Positions 1-8,988 of a stretch of 64,000 bases of DNA are shown here, piece after piece. The stretch is taken from contig NZ_LT629777.1 in NCBI RefSeq assembly GCF_900105475.1, forward strand, positions 744,001-808,000. Direction: 5' to 3'. The notes beneath the pieces are model-generated. The model made no database searches and was not told the origin of the DNA. It saw nothing but the letters and a program-made list of their open reading frames with translations. Both the position numbers and the translations under genes were made by a program. Position 1 is the stretch's first letter, and each line of letters starts with the position of its first letter. This DNA comes from Pseudomonas asplenii (GTDB lineage: Bacteria; Pseudomonadota; Gammaproteobacteria; Pseudomonadales; Pseudomonadaceae).

Positions 1-593
1 TGGCGATCCTCAGCCGCTACCAGGTCGAACATGCCGAACGCCTGCAACTGCCTCTGGCGCCAGCCAACCTGATAGAGCGCCAGTTCCAGCCTCGCCAGGC
101 GCTGCTGCTCAATTACCTGCCCTTGAGCAATGGCGATCAGTTGGCGGTGATCAATACCCAACTGGCGCCCTTTACCCAGGACGAGACCCCGTTGCGCCAG
201 GTCCAGGCAACCACCCGGTTGCTGGACAAACTCGAAAGCCAGGGGACGCCCTGGCTGATCGGCGGGGATTTCAACCTGCTGCCGCTGGGCCAGTACCTGC
301 GCCTGCCGGCCAACTTGCGCGGCGGCTATTCGGCGGACAGCGAACTGCATGTGCTGTGGGACAAGTACCCGATGGTGCCGAGCAACAACGAGGCCAGCGG
401 CATCGACCGTGAACAGTGGCTGACTTTCTACCCGAACAACCCCGCCGTCAGCGCCCCGGATCGGACGCTGGACTACTTCTTCTACAGCGCGAAGATGCGC
501 CGGGTGGAGGCGCAGGTGCGCCAGGACGATACGTTGAAGATCTCCGATCACCTGCCGCTGGTGGCGCGGTTTCTGCTGCCGGCGCCGCATTAA
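1..593 (+). CDS. Endonuclease/exonuclease/phosphatase family protein (5' partial)
   Basis: The reading frame is open from the left edge (first full codon at base 3) to a TAA at 591-593, so only the C-terminal 196 residues are present. The motif GGDFN (metal and catalytic Asp/Asn of the DNase I-like fold) and the C-terminal SDHLPL motif (catalytic Asp-His) are those of the endonuclease/exonuclease/phosphatase superfamily. Such proteins hydrolyse phosphodiesters in nucleic acids, lipids or inositol phosphates, and the substrate cannot be told from this fragment. Base composition is GC-rich like the core genes at the other end of the window, so I take it as native chromosome flanking the accessory region that follows. 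Confidence 0.85.
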   Translation, partial: AILSRYQVEHAERLQLPLAPANLIERQFQPRQALLLNYLPLSNGDQLAVINTQLAPFTQDETPLRQVQATTRLLDKLESQGTPWLIGGDFNLLPLGQYLRLPANLRGGYSADSELHVLWDKYPMVPSNNEASGIDREQWLTFYPNNPAVSAPDRTLDYFFYSAKMRRVEAQVRQDDTLKISDHLPLVARFLLPAPH

Positions 594-605
594 CGCAGAA
601 CGCCT

Positions 606-693
606 GCAGGAGCAGGGCTTGCCCGCGAAAACGATGACGCGGGCTGACTGAGCCACCGCGTCGCCCTTGTTCGCGGGCACACCCTGCGCCTAA
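606..693. repeat. Inverted pair of Pseudomonas REP-like palindromes
   Basis: The arm at 606-629 (GGAGCAGGGCTTGCCCGCGAA) is answered by an imperfect reverse complement at 670-693 containing TTCGCGGGCA. This is the classic Pseudomonas REP core, present in the same form at 25.9 and 59.4 kb. It lies just after the stop of the preceding gene, the usual position for such elements. Confidence 0.6.
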
Positions 694-910
694 AGGGAAG
701 TACAGTGCCTGCGACTATTTACGCGTTTGCCGGGCGTTCGTCTCGACTGCTGGCGCGTTCAGGACCGCTCCAAAGAAGGGCAAGGGTTCTGATTTTGGTG
801 CAGGCACGCATGCTGAAACTCTTCTTTTCGTTCATGCCAGAAACCTGCGGCGCCATGAGCCACAGCGTAACCCTTCGGGTCTGAGCAGGATTTGCAGACC
901 TATTATTGAT

Positions 911-926
911 TGGCATGCTTCTCGCA
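911..926 (+). promoter_or_regulatory. Candidate sigma-54 (RpoN) promoter of the guanidine operon
   Basis: The sequence TGGCATG-N4-TCGCA has GG at 912-913 and GC at 924-925. This is exactly the 12-base register of the -24/-12 consensus TGGCACG-N4-TTGCA. Transcription would begin near 937, about 50 bases before the guanidine-I aptamer, so the RNA would contain the whole riboswitch. Sigma-54 control would fit a nitrogen-scavenging operon activated by NtrC or a similar enhancer-binding protein. I saw no convincing complete NtrC site upstream. Confidence 0.55.
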
Positions 927-983
927 TTGATGTGAGCGTGCAGGAGCAGCCAATGCTGAGCGCACCACAATTTGAAAATGGTT

Positions 984-1080
984 GGCTAGGGTTCCGGCTC
1001 ACTGAAAAGTGAGCGTCTGGGCCGAGAGCTGACGACCTCTGGTTGAGGTTACACGGCGGGATAAAAGCCCGGGAGACAGA
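984..1080 (+). promoter_or_regulatory. Guanidine-I riboswitch (ykkC leader)
   Basis: Two conserved blocks of the ykkC/guanidine-I aptamer are present in order and at normal spacing: CTAGGGTTCCG at 986-996, and the 3' block GGGATAAAAGCCCGGGAGA at 1058-1076. Between them is a hairpin-forming arm (CTCACT/AGTGAG) followed by the block GTCTGGGCCGAGAG. The class binds free guanidinium and turns on expression. The element sits 60-160 bases ahead of the ABC transporter start. The expression platform was not resolved. A short CACCT/AGGTG hairpin at 1082-1099 and the lack of a T-run suggest control of translation rather than termination. Confidence 0.9.
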
Positions 1081-1142
1081 CCACCTCGTTGCACAGGTGT
1101 TGCGCTGCTCCCTGCCCGTCCACCCTCAACTGGAGTCCTACC

Positions 1143-2210
1143 ATGAGAAATCCTCTTCTCTCCGCCTGCCTTGCAGCAGGTCTTGCCCTGTTGACGAGCA
1201 CGTCTTCCCACGCCGCTGCGAAGACGGATTTTAATGTGTGCTGGACGATCTATGCGGGCTGGATGCCTTGGGAATATGCACAGGCTCAAGGCGTCGTCGA
1301 CAAGTGGGCCAAAAAATACGGTATTCACGTCAAGGTCACTCAACTCAACGACTACGTCGAGTCTATCAATCAGTACACCGCAGGCCAGTTCGACGGCTGC
1401 ACCATGACCAACATGGATGCCCTGACCATCCCCGCTGCCGGTGGTGTCGACAGCACTGCGCTGATAGTCAGCGATTTTTCTAACGGGAATGACGGCATCG
1501 TCATCAAAGGCACCGGTAAAACGGTTGCTGATCTCAAGGGCATGGACGTCAATCTCGTTGAGCTGTCCGTATCCCACTACCTACTGGCCCGAGCCCTCGA
1601 TACTGTCGATCTGCGCGAGAAAGACCTGAAGGTCGTCAACACTTCGGATGCGGATATATCTGCAGCCTTCAACACCGACAACGTGCAAGCCGTCACCACC
1701 TGGAACCCCATGCTTGCCGACATCAAGGCCAAGCCAGGGGTCACCGAAGTCTTCGACTCCAGCAAGATTCCCGGCGAAATCCTGGACATGATGGTCGTCA
1801 ACACCCAAACGCTGAAGGACAACCCTGCCCTGGGGAAAGTGCTGACCGGCGCCTGGTTTGAAGTCATGGAACTGATGAACAGTAAAAGCGCTGCCGGCGA
1901 TGCTGCGCTTGAGCATATGGCCAAAGCCTCCGGGACTGATCTGGCCGGTTTCAAATCGCAATTGGCAACGACACAGCTGTTCTACACCCCCAAGGAAACT
2001 CTGGATTTTGCGAACAGCCCTGAGCTTCCCAAGACCATGGCCAAGGTGGCTGGCTTTTCCTTCGAGCACGGTCTGCTCGGGGAAGGAGCAAAGGACAGTA
2101 GCGCCGTGGGCATGAGCTTCGCTCATGACGTCATCCGCGGAGACAAGGGCAATATCAAATTGCGCTTCGATCCGGGCTACGTACAGATGGCCGTCGACGG
2201 CAGCCTGTGA
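1143..2210 (+). CDS. ABC transporter periplasmic substrate-binding protein, guanidine/urea-carboxylase-linked
   Basis: This 355-residue protein is the solute-binding part of an importer of the NitT/TauT (SsuA/TauA) type. It begins with a Sec signal peptide (basic MRN, hydrophobic core, SSHAAA cleavage region) and continues into a two-lobed binding-protein domain. Family relatives are named 'putative urea ABC transporter substrate-binding protein' because they sit beside urea carboxylase genes. The start at 1143 is chosen because GGAG lies 7 bases upstream and the signal peptide begins there; the longer frame from 1089 runs into leader RNA. Given the ykkC leader and the downstream enzymes, the ligand is more likely guanidine or a guanidino compound than urea; that is inference. 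Confidence 0.9.
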   Translation: MRNPLLSACLAAGLALLTSTSSHAAAKTDFNVCWTIYAGWMPWEYAQAQGVVDKWAKKYGIHVKVTQLNDYVESINQYTAGQFDGCTMTNMDALTIPAAGGVDSTALIVSDFSNGNDGIVIKGTGKTVADLKGMDVNLVELSVSHYLLARALDTVDLREKDLKVVNTSDADISAAFNTDNVQAVTTWNPMLADIKAKPGVTEVFDSSKIPGEILDMMVVNTQTLKDNPALGKVLTGAWFEVMELMNSKSAAGDAALEHMAKASGTDLAGFKSQLATTQLFYTPKETLDFANSPELPKTMAKVAGFSFEHGLLGEGAKDSSAVGMSFAHDVIRGDKGNIKLRFDPGYVQMAVDGSL

Positions 2211-2225
2211 TCAGGAGCTCGCACT

Positions 2226-3041
2226 ATGCAGCTGATTAACCGTCACCCTGATCGCCCTACGCGACTGCTGCTGGTGATCCTTCCGTTCGTATTGTTGCTG
2301 GGTGCCTACTTCCTGGGATCAGCGCAAAGGTTTGCGGACAACCCGAATGACAAGCTGCTACCGAGTGCGGTGCAAATGACCGATGCGGTCAAGCGCATGG
2401 CCTTTACGGAGGACAAACGCAGCGGGGGATATCTTCTCTGGCAGGACACGGCGTCCAGTCTGCAGCGCTTGGCGATTGGCTTGGCCGTAAGCGCTCTGGT
2501 GGGGCTGTGCCTGGGTATCGCATCAGGCACATTACCGCTGTTCGGGGCTACGTTGTCGCCACTCCTGGTGGTGCTGTCCATGGTGCCGCCACTGGCGATC
2601 TTGCCGATCCTCTTCATTGTCTTCGGCCTCGGCGAGCTCTCCAAGGTCATGCTGATTGTTATAGGGATAACGCCGATCCTGGCACGGGATCTTGAACAAC
2701 GTGCACGGGAAATACCGGTAGAGCTTCTCATCAAGGCTCAGACATTGGGTTCGTCGACCTGGACGCTGATCTTGCGAGTGGTACTTCCTCAATTGCTTCC
2801 TCGCCTGCTCATTTCACTGCGTTTGGTGTTGGGCTCTGCATGGCTGTTTCTTATCGCAGCCGAGGCCATCGCTTCGGAAGGCGGGTTGGGATATCGGATT
2901 TTTCTCGTGCGTCGTTATATGGCGATGGACGTCATCCTGCCCTACGTCGTGTGGATCACACTCCTGGCCTGGCTAATGGATTGGGCACTCAAGAGCCTCA
3001 CCCACCGTGCTTTCCCATGGTATGAGGGGGCCCGTTCGTGA
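2226..3041 (+). CDS. ABC transporter permease (NitT/TauT type)
   Basis: This 271-residue inner-membrane permease has several hydrophobic helices and a BPD_transp_1 domain. The cytoplasmic coupling (EAA-like) loop reads LIKAQTLGSSTWTLILRVVLPQ, in cut-down form AQTLGSS...VLPQ, near residues 170-190. It starts 15 bases after the binding-protein gene, and its last 4 bases overlap the ATPase gene, so the three import genes are co-transcribed and probably translationally coupled. It would form the membrane channel for the substrate captured by the preceding periplasmic protein. Length is normal for the family. Confidence 0.9.
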   Translation: MQLINRHPDRPTRLLLVILPFVLLLGAYFLGSAQRFADNPNDKLLPSAVQMTDAVKRMAFTEDKRSGGYLLWQDTASSLQRLAIGLAVSALVGLCLGIASGTLPLFGATLSPLLVVLSMVPPLAILPILFIVFGLGELSKVMLIVIGITPILARDLEQRAREIPVELLIKAQTLGSSTWTLILRVVLPQLLPRLLISLRLVLGSAWLFLIAAEAIASEGGLGYRIFLVRRYMAMDVILPYVVWITLLAWLMDWALKSLTHRAFPWYEGARS

Positions 3042-3808
3042 GCTTCATTCAAGTGAATAACGTATGGCAGCAATACGGCGATCACGTCGTGCTGGAAGGC
3101 CTGAATCTGAGCATCGCAGAGGGCGAGTTTTGCACCATGGTCGGAACATCTGGCTGTGGCAAATCCACTTTTCTACGCCTACTGCTGGGTCAGGAAAGAG
3201 CCAGCAAAGGTGAGATCCTGCTGGAGGGTCGGCCGCTGGCCGCTGACCCCGATCCTAGCCGAGGGGTTGTGTTCCAACGCTACTCCGTATTCCCGCACTT
3301 GAATGTGCTGGACAACGTGGCTCTGGGGCTGGAGCTTCCCAACGCCCCTTTGACAGGACGCCTGTTCGGACAGCGTAAACGGCTCGCAAGGGAGGAGGCC
3401 GCGCAACTGCTCGCCAAGGTAGGGCTTGGCCACGCGTTGGAAAAATACCCATCGCAACTGTCTGGCGGCATGCAGCAACGGCTTGCCATCGCTCAAGCCT
3501 TGATCATGAAGCCCCGCGTGCTCCTGCTGGACGAGCCGTTTGGCGCGCTTGATCCAGGTATCCGCAAAGACATGTACACACTGCTGCTGGAACTTTGGCG
3601 TGAGACTCGACTAACCGTGTTCATGGTCACTCATGACCTTCGCGAGGGGTTCAGCCTGGGCACTCGGTTGATGGTGTTCGACAAGGTTCGCGTTGACCCC
3701 CATGCCCCAAACGCTTATGGCGCCCGCATTACCTATGATCTGCCGCTAAACGCGAAGCGTAGCGAGGCGCAACTGACCATAGCCTCGGCACGGCCAGGCT
3801 CTCACTAA
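3038..3808 (+). CDS. ABC transporter ATP-binding protein (NitT/TauT type)
   Basis: This 256-residue ATPase has a Walker A motif GTSGCGKST (about residues 33-41), a signature LSGGMQQR, a Walker B LLLDEPFGALD and an H-loop MVTHD. These are the complete set for an active nucleotide-binding domain. It powers the importer encoded by the two preceding genes and overlaps the permease gene by 4 bases (start codon GTG at 3038). The next gene follows after 19 bases, so import and catabolic genes share one transcript. Confidence 0.92.
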   Translation: MSFIQVNNVWQQYGDHVVLEGLNLSIAEGEFCTMVGTSGCGKSTFLRLLLGQERASKGEILLEGRPLAADPDPSRGVVFQRYSVFPHLNVLDNVALGLELPNAPLTGRLFGQRKRLAREEAAQLLAKVGLGHALEKYPSQLSGGMQQRLAIAQALIMKPRVLLLDEPFGALDPGIRKDMYTLLLELWRETRLTVFMVTHDLREGFSLGTRLMVFDKVRVDPHAPNAYGARITYDLPLNAKRSEAQLTIASARPGSH

Positions 3809-3827
3809 CTGATGTTGAGGTATTCCC

Positions 3828-4541
3828 ATGAGTGAAAGTACCGTTTTCTCCAACGAACTATTGCCAGGTGGAGGCCACCTTTCCTTCGTTCTCAAACGCG
3901 GTCAACTGCTGCGCCTGACGGACCTGGAAGGCGGCGCTAACGTCAGCCTCATGCTGTTCAACGCGAACGAAAAAAGCGAGCGGCTGAATCTGCCTGACAG
4001 CCTCAAAGGTCAGCACACGGCCAAGCTGACTGCGGGCCATTGCTTGTACTCGGACATGGGCCGTGTACTGGCGGCTATCACTCGCGATACCTGTGGGTGG
4101 AGCGACAGCATTGGCGGCGTCCTGTGCGCGGCTGAGGTGGAGGAAAAGTACGGTCAAGGACGCTACCAGGAATTACGGAATGGTTTCTTCCGTAACGGCG
4201 CAGACAACCTTCTGGTCGAAATGGGCAAATGGGATCTGGGTCTGACTGACTTATCCATGGTCTTGAATCTGTTTAGCCGGGTTGACGTGGATGACAACGG
4301 CGGGCTGAGCTTCGCTCAGGGAAACTCCAAGGCAGGCGATTGCATTGAGCTGTACGCGCCGATGGACACGCTGTTCATCATCACCGCCTTGCAGCATCCG
4401 ATGGATCCGGCAAGCGAATACTCCCCTAAACCCGTTCAACTCACCTTCATGAATGCGGATGCCAGTGTCGCAGAGCATTGCCGCACTTCGCGCCCTGAAA
4501 ATCAGCGCGGCTTTACCAATACCGACCGTTTGTTCGCCTGA
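3828..4541 (+). CDS. Urea amidolyase associated protein UAAP1 (DUF1989), probable carboxyguanidine deiminase subunit
   Basis: This 237-residue DUF1989-family protein is called UAAP1 in older annotation. Published work on the guanidine carboxylase pathway assigns the two DUF1989 proteins next to the carboxylase to a heteromeric carboxyguanidine deiminase (CgdAB), which converts carboxyguanidine to allophanate. I infer the same role from position. The sequence shows the conserved Cys/His-containing segment around [11 protein letters not shown] (about residues 86-96). Its stop is 10 bases before the start of the second DUF1989 gene, as expected for two subunits made together. Which of the two corresponds to CgdA or CgdB I did not decide. 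Confidence 0.85.
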   Translation: MSESTVFSNELLPGGGHLSFVLKRGQLLRLTDLEGGANVSLMLFNANEKSERLNLPDSLKGQHTAKLTAGHCLYSDMGRVLAAITRDTCGWSDSIGGVLCAAEVEEKYGQGRYQELRNGFFRNGADNLLVEMGKWDLGLTDLSMVLNLFSRVDVDDNGGLSFAQGNSKAGDCIELYAPMDTLFIITALQHPMDPASEYSPKPVQLTFMNADASVAEHCRTSRPENQRGFTNTDRLFA

Positions 4542-4551
4542 GGACTCTTCC

Positions 4552-5178
4552 ATGACAGCCAATCTCAATCCAGAAGCCGCCATTTATCGAGCCACGATTC
4601 CCGCTGGCGAACCTTGGCTGACCGAAGTCAAAGCAGGTCAAACACTCCGGATTCTGGACCTGGAAGGTAATCAGGCCATTGATACTCTGTTCTACAGTGC
4701 GACTGATCCACGCGAGCGATATGACGTGCAGCGCACGCTTCGTCGGCAGAACAATGTGTATCTCGGCGTGGGCAGCGTGCTCTACTCGAACCTCGGCCGG
4801 CCCCTGCTGACCATCCTCGAAGACAACTGTGGCCGTCATGACACGCTGGGTGGAGCGTGCGCACAAGAAAGCAATACCGTCCGTTATGCGCTTGATAAGC
4901 GCCATATGCACAGCTGCCGTGACAACTACTTGCGGGCCTGTTGCCACGATGGCCGATTAGGCAAACGAGATATCAGTCCAAACATCAACTTTTTCATGAA
5001 CGTGCCTGTCACTCCAGACGGTGGACTCACGTTCGAGGACGGCATCTCCGCTCCGGGCAAGTACGTACAACTGCGTGCAGAGATGGATGTGATCGTACTG
5101 ATCTCCAACTGTCCTCAATTGAACAATCCATGCAATGGCTACAACCCCACCCCGGCAGAGTTATTGATATGGGAATGA
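4552..5178 (+). CDS. Urea amidolyase associated protein UAAP2 (DUF1989), probable carboxyguanidine deiminase subunit
   Basis: This 208-residue DUF1989 protein is a paralogue of its upstream neighbour (shared GxVLYSxxGRxLxxI and [17 protein letters not shown] blocks, the latter near residues 90-105). It also has the HSCRDNYL motif, with a possible metal-binding Cys/His set. The start at 4552 is taken 10 bases after the previous stop, because the longer frame from 4453 would overlap the end of the upstream gene. It is likely the partner subunit of carboxyguanidine deiminase. A 204-base gap carrying tandem ACGR hairpins separates it from the carboxylase gene. Confidence 0.85.
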   Translation: MTANLNPEAAIYRATIPAGEPWLTEVKAGQTLRILDLEGNQAIDTLFYSATDPRERYDVQRTLRRQNNVYLGVGSVLYSNLGRPLLTILEDNCGRHDTLGGACAQESNTVRYALDKRHMHSCRDNYLRACCHDGRLGKRDISPNINFFMNVPVTPDGGLTFEDGISAPGKYVQLRAEMDVIVLISNCPQLNNPCNGYNPTPAELLIWE

Positions 5179-5296
5179 AAGCCTGGCTGTGCACCTGGAG
5201 AGCTTGGCTGTTCATGATCTGCAAAAGCCGTGCGGCCCAGGTTTGGCCTCGCAACGATCATCATGAAACGCCCCGCAAGCCTGACTGACTATTGTC

Positions 5297-5342
5297 TGGG
5301 GACGGCCCCACGACCTTTCGAAAAACTGCGGGACGACCCGCA
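5297..5342 (+). promoter_or_regulatory. Candidate guanidine-II (mini-ykkC) riboswitch
   Basis: Two adjacent short hairpins each carry an ACGR tetraloop. The first is TGGGG-ACGG-CCCCA at 5297-5310. The second is TGCGGG-ACGA-CCCGCA at 5327-5342. The linker is 16 bases. Paired stem-loops with G-C closing pairs and ACGR loops are the defining feature of the mini-ykkC motif, which binds two guanidinium ions and controls translation. The element ends about 30 bases before the AGGGG ribosome-binding site (5372-5376) of the carboxylase gene, the usual arrangement. The motif is short, but two perfect copies in this context are unlikely to be chance. Confidence 0.82.
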
Positions 5343-5382
5343 ACCCAGTTGAGGCGGACACTTGCCGTCTTTAGGGGTTTGT

Positions 5383-8300
5383 ATGTTCAACACGCTGTTA
5401 ATAGCTAACCGAGGGGCTATCGCCTGCCGGATTTTGCGTACATTGCGCGAACTCGAAGTCAAAGGCGTTGCCGTCTACTCGGAAGCAGATGTCGCCAGCC
5501 GTCATATCCTTGAGGCAGACCAGGCGCTGAGCCTTGGTGAAGGTGCCGCCGCTGGAACCTATCTCGCTGTAGACAAGATTCTCGCCGCGGCGAAAGCCAG
5601 CGGCGCTCAGGCTATTCATCCAGGTTACGGCTTCCTTTCTGAAAACGCGGCGTTTGCTGAGGCCTGTGAAGCTGCTGGCATCGTGTTCGTTGGACCGACG
5701 CCTGAGCAACTTCGCCTGTTCGGGCTCAAACACACAGCCCGTGCTCTGGCACATGAGCAGGGTGTATCCCTCCTGGAGGGTACCGACCTTCTGGACAGTG
5801 TTGAGGACGCTTTACAAGCGGCAACCCAGGTCGGCTATCCGATCATGCTGAAAAGCACCGCCGGCGGCGGCGGGATCGGGATGCGGGTATGTCGTTCGGC
5901 CGATGAGCTGCACGAGGCGTTTGAGACGGTCAAGCGTTTAGGTCAGAACAATTTCAGCGACGCTGGCGTGTTCATCGAAAAGTACATCCAACGTGCTCGT
6001 CACCTTGAAGTTCAGATCTTCGGCGACGGCGCCGGCGAGGTCTTGGCCTTAGGGGTTCGGGACTGTTCGGTTCAGCGACGCAATCAAAAGGTACTCGAAG
6101 AAACCCCAGCCCCCAATCTCCCGGATGGCATGGCTGAGGCACTTTGCGAGGCCGCGATCAAACTCGCGAAAGCCGTTAATTATCGGAGCGCAGGGACCGT
6201 CGAGTTCGTCTTTGACAGCGATGAGCAGCGCTTCTACTTTCTGGAAGTGAACACCCGCCTGCAGGTCGAGCACGGCGTGACAGAACAGGTCTGGGGCGTG
6301 GATCTGGTGCGCTGGATGATCCAGTTGGCTGCAGGCGACTTGCCCCCGTTGAGCGAGATAGGTGCGCACCTGGTACCTAGCGGCCACGCTGTACAGGCAC
6401 GGCTCTACGCCGAAGATCCGGGTAAAGACTTCCAGCCAAGCCCTGGCCTTTTGACGGCTGTCCGCTTCCCTGCGACAGATGGCAAAGCGTTGCGCATCGA
6501 TACGTGGGTGGAGGCAGGATGCGAGATTGCGCCCTACTTCGATCCGATGCTTGCCAAAATCATCACGTGGGCCCCTGACCGGGCAGAAGCCCGTCTGCAC
6601 CTGCATAAGGTACTCGGCGAAAGTCAGCTATACGGGGTCGAGACCAACCGCGACTACCTTCGTCAAATACTGCTCGATAAGCCCTTCACCAGCGGTCACC
6701 CTTGGACACGCTGCCTTGAGGGGCTGGTTTACCAGGCCGACACCTTGGAAGTATTGAGCGGCGGCACCCAGACCAGTGTTCAGGACTACCCTGGGCGTTT
6801 GGGCTACTGGGCAGTCGGGGTACCGCCGTCGGGCCCGATGGACAGTCGAGCCCTGCGCTTGGGCAATCAGCTCCTGGGTAATCCTGAAGGTGCCGCCGGA
6901 TTGGAGATCACCATGAGCGGCCCTACCCTTCGGTTCAATACCGATGCGGTCGCGGTTGTGACGGGCGCGGTAGTGCCGGTGACGCTGGATGGCGCAGATG
7001 TCGCCATGAACGCTGTGATCCTGATCAAATCGGGTTCAGTCCTGAGCCTGGGCACGATAGCGGGTGCCGGTGCACGGAGTTACCTCTGCGTTCGCGGCGG
7101 CATTCAGGTGCCGGACTATCTCGGCAGTAAAAGTACCTTTACCTTGGGTCAATTCGGCGGACACGGTGGTCGTGCGCTGCGTGCAGGGGATGTTTTGCAC
7201 CTTGCACCACTGACAGACAAAACTGTCGGGGCAGTGCTTCCTGAGCAACCCCAACTTGGGGCGCTTCGCCACATCAGGGTGATCTATGGCCCCCATGGCG
7301 CACCGGAGTATTTCACTGAGCACTACATAGACACGTTTTTTTCCACCGACTGGGAAGTGCACTTCAACTCGAGCCGTACCGGTGTTCGCCTGATCGGGCC
7401 GAAACCTGAGTGGGTTCGTGCTGACGGCGGGGAAGCGGGGCTTCATCCCTCCAATATCCATGACAACCCATACGCCATAGGTGCCGTGGATTTCACCGGG
7501 GATATGCCCGTAATACTCGGCCCAGACGGCCCAAGCCTGGGCGGTTTCGTGTGCCCTGTGACGGTTATCGAGGCAGACCTGTGGCAGCTGGGCCAACTCA
7601 AAGCCGGCGACAAGGTTCGCTTCGTCCCGACAGATCTTGCCCATGCCCGTCAGCTTGCCACTGCGTCGTTACTCAGCGCGCAAAGCCATGCCGTCTCAGT
7701 CGAGGCCATCGTACTGCAGTCTCCAATCGTCTTGGATATCGGTCGCGATGACACTCGCTTGGTGGCACGGGTAGCGGGTGATACGCATCTTCTGTTGGAG
7801 ATCGGGGCTCCCGAGCTGGATCTGGTTCTGCGCTTCCGTGGCCATGCCTTGATGCAGGCGCTGGAAGCCAAGCAGCTGGCTGGGGTGATCGATCTGACTC
7901 CCGGCATCCGTTCGCTGCAGGTTCATTATCAGCCCGAGGCATTGTCGCTGGCGGCCCTGCTTGAGGCTGTCGCAGGCGAGTGGGATGCAGTGTGTGCCGC
8001 AGGTGACTTGCAAGTGCCTTCGCGCATCGTGCATTTGCCTTTGTCCTGGGACGACCCTGCGTGCCAGTTGGCGATTGAAAAGTACATGACCACGGTGCGC
8101 AAAGATGCGCCGTGGTGCCCGAGCAACCTTGAGTTCATCCGGCGTATCAACGACCTGCCGAATCTGGACGAGGTTCAACGAACAGTATTCGACGCCAGCT
8201 ATTTGGTCATGGGGCTTGGGGATGTCTACCTGGGTGCTCCAGTGGCGACTCCACTGGATCCCCGGCACCGGCTGGTAACGACAAAATACAACCCGGCACG

Positions 8301-8988
8301 CACCTGGACAGCAGAAAACTCTGTCGGAATCGGCGGCGCATACATGTGCGTTTACGGCATGGAAGGCCCGGGTGGGTACCAGTTCGTCGGCCGTACGCTG
8401 CAGATGTGGAACCGCTACCGAGAGGTGGCCGCCTTTTCGGGCAAGCCCTGGTTGCTACGCTTCTTTGACCAGATTCGTTTCTATCCCGTCACTGCCGAGG
8501 AACTCCTGCGCATCCGTCGTGATTTCCCTCTTGGTCGCTTCGACCTGCAGATCGAGCAAAGCCAATTACGACTGGCCGACTACCAGGATTTCCTGGCGCA
8601 AGAAGCAGAAAGCATCCTGTCATTCAGAGGCCAGCAGCAGGCGGCATTTGCAGCGGAAAGGCAGCGCTGGATCGACAGTGGCCAAGCGCATTTCGAGAGC
8701 AATGAAGCGGTGGCGCAGGCTACTGAAGAAGCACTCCTGCCTCCTCACCAGACAGGTGTCGAAAGCCCCATTGCCGGCAATTTATGGCAAGTCCAGGTAG
8801 CCGTCGGTGATGACATCACAGCAGGTACGGCTTTGGTGGTACTCGAATCGATGAAGATGGAAATCCCGGTGCTTGCCCCATGCTCCGGCATCGTTCGCGA
8901 AGTGCTGGTGGAACCTGGCTCAGCGATACGTGCGGGCCAACGGGTAATCGTTCTCGAACCGGTGATGGTCAAAGGAGAGAAAGCATGA
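5383..8988 (+). CDS. uca: Biotin-dependent urea/guanidine carboxylase
   Basis: This 1201-residue multidomain enzyme carboxylates urea or, more likely here, guanidine using ATP and bicarbonate. Domains in order are: biotin carboxylase (about 1-450, with the ATP-grasp glycine loop near 161 and LEVNTRLQVEH); the carboxyltransferase pair of AHS2/KipA-like (about 455-770, SVQDYPGRLGYW, PPSGPMDSR) and AHS1/KipI-like (about 780-1080); and a C-terminal biotinyl domain with ESMKMEIPV, biotin on Lys1158. The start at 5383 (MFNTLLIANRG) is chosen for AGGGG 6 bases upstream. Dedicated guanidine carboxylases were long annotated as urea carboxylases, and both guanidine riboswitches point to guanidine. It overlaps the hydrolase gene by ATGA. 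Confidence 0.93.
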   Translation: MFNTLLIANRGAIACRILRTLRELEVKGVAVYSEADVASRHILEADQALSLGEGAAAGTYLAVDKILAAAKASGAQAIHPGYGFLSENAAFAEACEAAGIVFVGPTPEQLRLFGLKHTARALAHEQGVSLLEGTDLLDSVEDALQAATQVGYPIMLKSTAGGGGIGMRVCRSADELHEAFETVKRLGQNNFSDAGVFIEKYIQRARHLEVQIFGDGAGEVLALGVRDCSVQRRNQKVLEETPAPNLPDGMAEALCEAAIKLAKAVNYRSAGTVEFVFDSDEQRFYFLEVNTRLQVEHGVTEQVWGVDLVRWMIQLAAGDLPPLSEIGAHLVPSGHAVQARLYAEDPGKDFQPSPGLLTAVRFPATDGKALRIDTWVEAGCEIAPYFDPMLAKIITWAPDRAEARLHLHKVLGESQLYGVETNRDYLRQILLDKPFTSGHPWTRCLEGLVYQADTLEVLSGGTQTSVQDYPGRLGYWAVGVPPSGPMDSRALRLGNQLLGNPEGAAGLEITMSGPTLRFNTDAVAVVTGAVVPVTLDGADVAMNAVILIKSGSVLSLGTIAGAGARSYLCVRGGIQVPDYLGSKSTFTLGQFGGHGGRALRAGDVLHLAPLTDKTVGAVLPEQPQLGALRHIRVIYGPHGAPEYFTEHYIDTFFSTDWEVHFNSSRTGVRLIGPKPEWVRADGGEAGLHPSNIHDNPYAIGAVDFTGDMPVILGPDGPSLGGFVCPVTVIEADLWQLGQLKAGDKVRFVPTDLAHARQLATASLLSAQSHAVSVEAIVLQSPIVLDIGRDDTRLVARVAGDTHLLLEIGAPELDLVLRFRGHALMQALEAKQLAGVIDLTPGIRSLQVHYQPEALSLAALLEAVAGEWDAVCAAGDLQVPSRIVHLPLSWDDPACQLAIEKYMTTVRKDAPWCPSNLEFIRRINDLPNLDEVQRTVFDASYLVMGLGDVYLGAPVATPLDPRHRLVTTKYNPARTWTAENSVGIGGAYMCVYGMEGPGGYQFVGRTLQMWNRYREVAAFSGKPWLLRFFDQIRFYPVTAEELLRIRRDFPLGRFDLQIEQSQLRLADYQDFLAQEAESILSFRGQQQAAFAAERQRWIDSGQAHFESNEAVAQATEEALLPPHQTGVESPIAGNLWQVQVAVGDDITAGTALVVLESMKMEIPVLAPCSGIVREVLVEPGSAIRAGQRVIVLEPVMVKGEKA

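Noticed and set aside
719..970. 83-residue minus-strand frame that might be the missing 3' end of the resident hrpB
   Set aside because: The translation shows no similarity to the C-terminus of the intact HrpB; the region is better explained as promoter and leader of the guanidine operon.
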